From positions 27,816,685 through 27,880,684 of the forward strand of contig JAPXFY010000015.1 in NCBI GenBank assembly GCA_030674185.1: DNA of 64,000 nucleotides. The letters are read 5' to 3'. The stretch is from Monoplex corrugatus (taxonomy: Eukaryota > Mollusca > Gastropoda > Littorinimorpha > Ranellidae). The position numbers and the translations under genes are program-made. Of this stretch, positions 57,791 to 64,000 are shown in pieces. The notes below the pieces were generated by a model. That model ran no database searches. It saw only the letters and a list, made by a program, of their open reading frames with translations, and had not been told where the DNA came from. The stretch's first letter is position 1, and each line of letters starts with the position of its first letter.

Positions 57791-57892
57791 TAAGCTGTGA
57801 TCGACCTATCATTTCTTGATGTACAAGAAAACGTGCTGACTGACAAAAACACCATGATGACTGAATTAAACTTCAATGTTTGCTGTAGTCAA

Positions 57893-58143
57893 AATCGCAA
57901 AATACAAAATCAACCAGAAAGATAGAAAGGACTCAAACTCTAGAAGCACAGAAACCTATGAAAAACAAATCAACCAGACAGATATAAGGCCGGGAATTAA
58001 ACTCAAGGTGCATAGAATCCATGGAGATCAAAACGATCAGAAAGGTGTAAGGGATTCCAAACTCTAAGTGCATAGAATCCACGGAGTGGACAAATCAACC
58101 TGGAAGATACAGGGGATTAAAACATACACACACATCCACGGAA
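57893..58143 (+). repeat. Diverged minisatellite, about 62 bp, four copies
   Basis: Copies share AAATCAACCAGAAAGATA, GGGATTAAAACTC and GTGCATAGAATCCACGGAG in order. They differ by many substitutions and indels. Confidence 0.75.
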
Positions 58144-59589
58144 ACCCGTGTCAAGCAGCCCCAGTGCATGAAGGCGAACAGTGAGGGGGCCAGCACAAAC
58201 ATCAATGGATCAAGCGCGCTGTTTTCTCTATCCCTCCCCCTTCCCACCTCCTGTCACACCATGATGGACTGCTTCACACCGCTCAAAATTCCTCCCCTTT
58301 TCCATTAACCATTCCTCTTCTCCTCTCTAAAAATCTTCCTCTTGTTAAGAATATAATCCTGTCTTCTAAACATTTCTTCTCTTTGCGTTAAAAGAAAATC
58401 CCGCTCCTTCAACTATTGCCGCCGCCCCCTCCCCCCCCCCCCCCCCTCCTTTTTTTTGCATTTTCTTTTTTTTTTTAATTTAACAATTCATCCTCTCGTT
58501 TTCAACAATTCCTCTTCTCCTCCATTAAAAAGAAATTTCCTTCTTCCTCTACTTCTTAAAAAAAAAAAACTTTTAAAAACTGGTCATCTCCTCTAATCAT
58601 TCCTTTTCTTTTTCTTCAACCAGTCCATTTTTCGTTCTACAATACCTCCTGCCATCCTCTAAAAGTTCCAACTCTGTGCCGTTAAACATGTCGCTTCAGC
58701 CAGCCCTTTCCTTCACAATTCCTCCTCTACACACCCCCCCCCCCCCCTACTCCGACTCCTGCAGTCAAGCTCACATCGTCTTTGACGATTTAATCTTCCA
58801 CCTGCCTTTCAAAGCCAAGTGTTTAGACTGCTTTTTACTTCCCTCCGGCTACAATGGTACGACACACAAGAGGAAAGCTAATTAATATTGTAACAACCCC
58901 CGTCCCCTTAGCCAGTCCCTCTCCACCCTATCCCCAACTTCACCCCCTCCAAATTCCACCTTCACCTTACCCCTAGTTCTTCCCCCCCCCCCTCCCGTTA
59001 TTACTGCACCCATGCCCATCACCTGGCCAGGCCGGCAAGGCGGGTCATCAACCTGCACAGAGCTGCGCAATTAGAGCCAGGTTCATCAGCTGCACGTCAG
59101 CGCCAACCCACCTCCCCTGTCCCTCTAGGCCAAGGCACCATCACATGGGAGTGACCGACTCTCACAATAACAGATCCGGATGTTAACCAGTCCATGTCCT
59201 ATCTGCATCACCTATGTGGGTTGGTATGGAACCTGACATCTACAACAACCTGCCTCAGTCACTCCACTAGCTAGGTTCACACGCCAACTTCAAATCCAAG
59301 GTGCACTGCATTAATTAACATAGCCTTCTTAATGATTTCACCTTACGGTGATGTCAGAGAACTGAATAACCCCTGTTCCCGATTCCCTGGAACAGTATCC
59401 CCGTCAGCAGACGTAAAAACAAAATTTTAAAAATGCAATCGTTACTAATGCTTGTTAAACGAGGTGATCACCATGTGAACAACAAGGGTTTGTTGTCTGA
59501 TGCTGGTGCAGAAAGTGCCAGCAAATATAGCCAGCGCAGTCCCACACATTTCGTGACCATCCTGGCTTCTATGTCTGTCTGTCTGTCTA
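58144..59589. other. Pyrimidine-rich stretch (58190-59000), then unassigned sequence
   Basis: The plus strand is dominated by C and T with several C-runs (58430-58446, 58736-58748, 58985-58994) and T-runs. No gene is identified. Confidence 0.55.
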
Positions 59590-59590
59590 T

Positions 59591-59634
<44 letters not shown>

Positions 59635-59685
59635 ACCACATATATATATATATATAATATATATATATATATAACACACACACAC
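59590..59685 (+). repeat. (CA)n(TA)n(CA)n microsatellite
   Basis: CA repeat to 59632, TA repeat with one break, then CA again. Confidence 0.97.
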
Positions 59686-59765
59686 AAGCACGCACCACCA
59701 CCAACACCAGCACCACTACCACCAACACAACCACCAGCACCGCAACCACCCATTCACCTACCCAC

Positions 59766-59843
<78 letters not shown>
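59686..59843 (+). repeat. CCA/CAC-rich sequence and (CA)n
   Basis: Imperfect ACCACCAAC-type repeats to 59765, then about 75 bp of CA. Confidence 0.95.
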
Positions 59844-59844
<1 letters not shown>

Positions 59845-60684
59845 CTCACAGCACCGCCTGTAAAGGAAGAGGCAGACAGCAAGCAGAGGTGAGCGAACGA
59901 GCTACTCTCTGATTATTCACTCTTGGTGACAAGGGGGCGACACGGGTATCCTGTGTCATAATCATTCAGGCCAAAAACGTGGTTCTCATCCCGCAGCAAT
60001 TAGCTTCAATGTCCTGCAGAATGACTCTGTCTTCTGGCAGGCACAGGGGAAATAAATGAAGTTTGGCCCTGGCTGCCATTCCCTCCCTGCAGGCACAAAA
60101 TGGATGCACAGCGCCACGGTGACACAGATGAAAGAGGAGAGAGGAGCGCCGTGAAAAAAGAAATCATCAGAAAAACAGGGATGACAGGGAAAGAAACAAG
60201 GAGGAAGAAGAATGACGATAGCAGATTATCTATTCCAACCTTGCACCATCCTCCTACCTCTATCAATCAAGGCACCCATACAAACAGGTTAAGATGATTA
60301 CAATCAAGCAGAAGGGGGGTGGTGGAGGGGGAGTCAAAGCAAGGATGAAAGAGGGAGGAGCAGTGGGCGGAGGAAGACAAGATGAGGGGATGAAAAGAAA
60401 GATGAAAGGGGAAGAAACAACAGTGAATTGATAGCCAGAGGAGAAAGCAGCTTTGCCGAAAGCCCAGAACCCCAAACAAGTTACAAATAAGGCGTTTTTA
60501 CAGGACAAAAATACCACCAACAGCAGAGACAGCGTGCCCCAAGATGAACAGGGTCAACACCAAATGTCAGGTCAAATGCCTTGCAGTCAGTATGACGATG
60601 ATAAACTAGGGGATCACCACAGAAATAAACAGCACGCCAAAGATCTCAAGTTACTCATACAGAAATGGAACAGCACCACTAGCT
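59844..60684. other. No recognisable feature
   Basis: Purine-rich from 60100 to 60430; no gene or known repeat identified. Confidence 0.5.
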
Positions 60685-61198
60685 CCCTCGCAGTTTGGTG
60701 GTACTGGGGTTGTTATCATACCCACTACAAAAGCATGAGGTCTTGGGTTTGAAACCCACTCCCACCACTAACCAAACCCTCAGTTCAGAAGGCTGGCTCA
60801 GTTGGTAAAGCTGTGGACTCATGACCTGATATCTAGAGTTCAATCCCAAGCCCACAGCATAAAAAGTTGTACTGTTCGTTGCCCATGTGAATGCATCAAC
60901 CATTCTGATGAAGTCAGCATTGTGCTCCAGTTCCATCCTCCACACACCTCCGATTTAAAGATCTTGCCACCACATAAGGCTTTACGCGGGCTCAAGGTAT
61001 CTGCAGATGATTGCTGCCAGACTTGGGTTAAGCACATAAGGAACAGCCCATGTGCAGCAAAAATCCTTATGAACAAATTCAAATTCCACACACGACAAAA
61101 ACTAATCAAAGCAAACTGGCAAACGATCTGGACAACGATTTTTAGCACAGTGATTTTTAGACCATTTTGTAGATGAAGACGAAGAAGAAGAAGAAGAA
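60685..61198 (+). mobile_element. tRNA-derived SINE with two tRNA-like heads and a (GAA)n tail
   Basis: The second head is clear: A box TGGCTCAGTTGGTAAAG near 60793 and B box AGAGTTCAATCCC near 60835. About 100 bp upstream is a weaker head with a B-box-like GGTCTTGGGTTTGAAACCC near 60740. The body has CACATAAGGCTTTACG, GCCAGACTTGGGTTAAGC, AAATTCCACACACGACAAAA and CTGGCAAACGATCTGGACAA, and ends in GAAGAAGAAGAAGAAGAA at 61178-61197. The block order matches a SINE family I associate with molluscs. Transcription would be by RNA polymerase III. Confidence 0.8.
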
Positions 61199-61917
61199 CT
61201 GAACGACACCGGCACATCCCAATCGCATGAAGCCTTACTGGTACACTACATCTCCAACCTCTTCCACCCATTCCGAATCCAACCTCTAAGAATTGCAGCA
61301 TGAAGCCTGCAGGTCAAAGAGAGTCAGGGCATGCGATAATCTTGAGTGAATGACCCACTTGACCTCAGTGGCCTAAATGTCGCCAGGTTTACCAAGATGG
61401 ACGATCTGTAACTGCTTTAGAGATGGGGGCTGCTCCCATGAGGGCCATCAGAAAGGCAGAGCTGGGCCACAGACATAAATAGGGAGACAGGCAACTAGCT
61501 CAGTCGCACTCTGTGTTATTCGTATGATCGCTTCACACCCACCAAGAAGATCGCGAATATGCAGAGCTGTATAACATCGCTTTGTCATTCATTTAGCTTC
61601 AATTTCATATCGAGAAATATTTCTGTCATTAGAAAAAAAATGATAAGCAATCGTCTTACAAATAATCATGAACAGAGACATTTACGATCAAAAACACCAA
61701 AGATTAAAGCAGAAAGTCAGAAACTTGGGGAAAAAAACCTATGTTGGTCGATCATTTACAACAATGATTTACCTTCGTCCCAATCCGCTCCTGTCTTTCC
61801 CTTTCCGCTATGCATGCGCTTTGTATATCTTTAAGGTTTTGTCATTGTGAGTAAATGCTTTAGTAAATGATGACAGTGTCCACTTTGATTTGATCTGGAT
61901 ATGAAGATTTGGCACCT
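61199..61917. other. No recognisable feature
   Basis: Nothing identified. Confidence 0.5.
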
Positions 61918-62000
61918 TATAAACATTGCTGTTATTGTTATCATTATCATTATTATTATGATTATCAATATTATCATAATCATATCATTATCATCATTAC
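61918..62000 (+). repeat. Degenerate (ATT/ATC)n repeat
   Basis: AT-rich trinucleotide-like run of about 80 bp. Confidence 0.85.
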
Positions 62001-62619
62001 AGTGAACCAAGCAATCATTTAAACCTGTCACAACACTGTTTCGGGCATAACGGTGTTAAGTCAACAAAACAAATAGGCAACCATGCTTCATCCCAAAGTT
62101 TCCTGAGTTGCCAATCTATGTTACTATCTGTATTTTTGGGATAGGCAAGAAACACAGGCCCTCTGCAGCTCATGGCTCACTGTCAGAGGAGGAAAGAGCG
62201 GGAGATGTGGTTATATTACCATGTCGTATTTCATCGCCACATTAGAGGTGACAGTTGCAAACTTGATACTGGCTCACATCCATCCTAGTCGATGAATACG
62301 AACAACGGTCAAGGCACAGGAAAATACAAAACGGCGACGAAAAAAGACCAAATGAACGGACGAACGAAAGAAATAAAAGCACGCAGGATGAAAGACAAAG
62401 TAAAAGAATGAGAAGAAAGAATGAAAACCACGAAAGAAAGGAACAAACGAAAGATAAGAAGGAAAGGAAGAAAGATAACTTGATGTTGACAAATTCCTAT
62501 ATGACTAGAAGGTGAATTACCTAAAATAGAATTTGAAAAATGATAAAAGATCGATAGAGAGGTGAAAGAAGACACGAGTGAGAGAAAAATGGAAAAACGG
62601 AGAGCAGAAAAGAAGAGAC
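62001..62619. other. No recognisable feature; GAAA-rich sequence at 62330-62480
   Basis: Purine-rich GAAAGAA-type words, otherwise nothing identified. Confidence 0.5.
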
Positions 62620-62786
62620 AGAGACAGACAGACAGAGACAGACAGACAGACAGGCAGACAGAGAAGAGACAGAGAGACAGACAGACAGAGACAGAGACAG
62701 AGAGACAGAAACATGAACGCTTACGAAAATATACAAATAGGAAAACTCGCACATACACACGCACACGTACACACACGCACACGACA

Positions 62787-62849
<63 letters not shown>

Positions 62850-62893
62850 CAGACAGAGAGAGAGAGAGAGGGAGAGAGAGAGAGAGAGAGAGA
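62620..62893 (+). repeat. (GACA)n, (CA)n and (GA)n microsatellites
   Basis: GACA words to 62712, CA-rich sequence at 62753-62802, then GA repeat with one CAGCAGAC break. Confidence 0.97.
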
Positions 62894-63564
62894 AGACTGT
62901 TTCCAACACAATCATTCATTTACCATTCATTCTTTTGAACAGACAGATAATTTCTTTTAGATGCGTTAAACACAAACCTTACATATTAAAAAAAAATTGA
63001 AAAATTGAAAATGAATTATCAGACTTCATGCTTTATTTTGGGCATATCCCTTATGAAGGGAGTGGAATGTAATTTTCAACCATTTATCTGGCGAAACCTC
63101 GTAAATATAAGTCCTAAAGGAAACAGGGGCAGTGACACCACAAGTAACATACAAATGAGCGATAAAGGAACACTGAACATGTATTACAGATATCGGAAAC
63201 ATCTGTTATCCTTTTATGAGACTTGTCTGACAAGCCAAATATGAAACACATCCAAAAGACATATAATGCAACAATCCTACAGTTAATCACTAGAGGATGC
63301 GTAATCTAGTCAACTGAAAAACAATGACGGTCACGCCTATAATAGTCCATCAATTTACTGAAGCTGGAACAGAGGTACAGAATGACTTCAAACACACAGA
63401 CAGACTGACAAAGTTAGTAGAGAGAAAGTGAGAAGATCAGACACGATAATTCCTTACTTCTGAGGGTAACAGACAGACAGAACTTGTCTTTCGTCAGAGA
63501 CAGATGTGTATAATAATGTGTTTCCATGGTAACAGACGACACTTCACAATTTAAAATTGTCATC
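62894..63564. other. No recognisable feature
   Basis: A 79-codon plus-strand frame at 63005-63244 is unrecognised. Confidence 0.45.
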
Positions 63565-63626
63565 GGAGAGAGAGAGACGGGGAGAGAGAGAGAAAGAGAT
63601 AGAAAGAGAGAGAGAGAGAGAGAGAG

Positions 63627-63722
<96 letters not shown>

Positions 63723-63735
63723 TGTGGGTGTGTGA
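63565..63735 (+). repeat. (GA)n(GT)n microsatellite
   Basis: GA repeat to about 63630, then about 100 bp of GT with one TATG break. Confidence 0.98.
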
Positions 63736-63885
63736 AAAACAAGAAGAAGAAGAGAGATGTACATTTCCGAGGATAGCAGCATAAGCCATGATTGTTATTG
63801 TTGCTGTTTACATCTAGCCCTCGTCCAAAGGTCTTCAGTAATAAAAAAAAAATTACAACAGAATGAAAATGTCAAATAATGAAGG

Positions 63886-63887
<2 letters not shown>

Positions 63888-63961
<74 letters not shown>

Positions 63962-63962
63962 A
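63888..63962 (+). repeat. (GA)n microsatellite
   Basis: About 75 bp of GA with one GAAGA interruption. Confidence 0.98.
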
Positions 63963-64000
63963 TGCGATCATTAGAGGTAGACTAGGTCTCTTACTAAATG

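Noticed and set aside
60790..60860. A functional tRNA gene
   Set aside because: A and B boxes are good but the sequence does not fold into a cloverleaf with paired acceptor ends and is followed by a SINE body and (GAA)n tail.

Overview
This is animal (metazoan) genomic DNA, most likely from a mollusc and probably a marine gastropod. The grounds are extreme (AC)n, (AG)n and (GAT)n microsatellite density, tRNA-derived SINEs of types I associate from memory with gastropod and bivalve genomes, and several LINE lineages common in molluscs. That assignment is inference. I see no host gene with a convincing exon structure, no rRNA or functional tRNA, no CRISPR array and no bacterial-type operon.

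Layout. 0-4.1 kb: an RNase-H-lineage LINE on the minus strand, split by a nested RTE-like LINE on the plus strand. 4.8-6.9 kb: a decayed minisatellite of about 38 bp interrupted by a TTAA-flanked MITE. 13.7-14.2 kb: a 46-bp satellite. 14.4-15.5 kb: a LINE whose gag-like zinc-knuckle region sits directly beside its RNase H domain. 18.2-18.4 kb: a long imperfect palindrome. 21.5-22.1 kb and 37.7-38.3 kb: two copies of a dispersed repeat with a TATA-like box. 23.3-24.1 kb: a 69-bp satellite. 25.6-31.1 kb: SINEs and a LINE with an inverted 5' segment lying between (GA)n tracts. 33.5-35.0 kb: a 41-bp satellite. 35.2 kb: a second copy of the MITE. 35.6-36.7 kb: a second LINE of the same family, again between (GA)n tracts. 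38.3-39.9 kb: a SINE running into a 48-bp satellite. 42.7-44.1 kb: two LINE relics. 47.4-48.1 kb: a possible tyrosine-recombinase relic and a 69-bp LINE 3' end with a perfect 13-bp target-site duplication. 48.1-54.5 kb: three copies of a roughly 1-kb low-copy repeat (R), one inverted and abutting an L2-like LINE whose 426-codon reverse transcriptase frame is the only intact protein-coding segment. 57.5-61.2 kb: another LINE relic, a minisatellite and a SINE with doubled tRNA-like heads.

Nothing here works as a host pathway. The window records retrotransposition (nesting, 5' truncation, 5' inversion), TTAA-type MITE insertion and tandem-repeat expansion. The most interesting signal is that both well-preserved LINEs of one family lie between (GA)n tracts in the same relative orientation, which suggests insertion into that microsatellite. 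Long open frames inside the 48-bp and 69-bp satellites, and all frames made of alternating Cys-Val, His-Thr, Ser-Leu or Arg-Glu, are artefacts of repeats whose period keeps them open.
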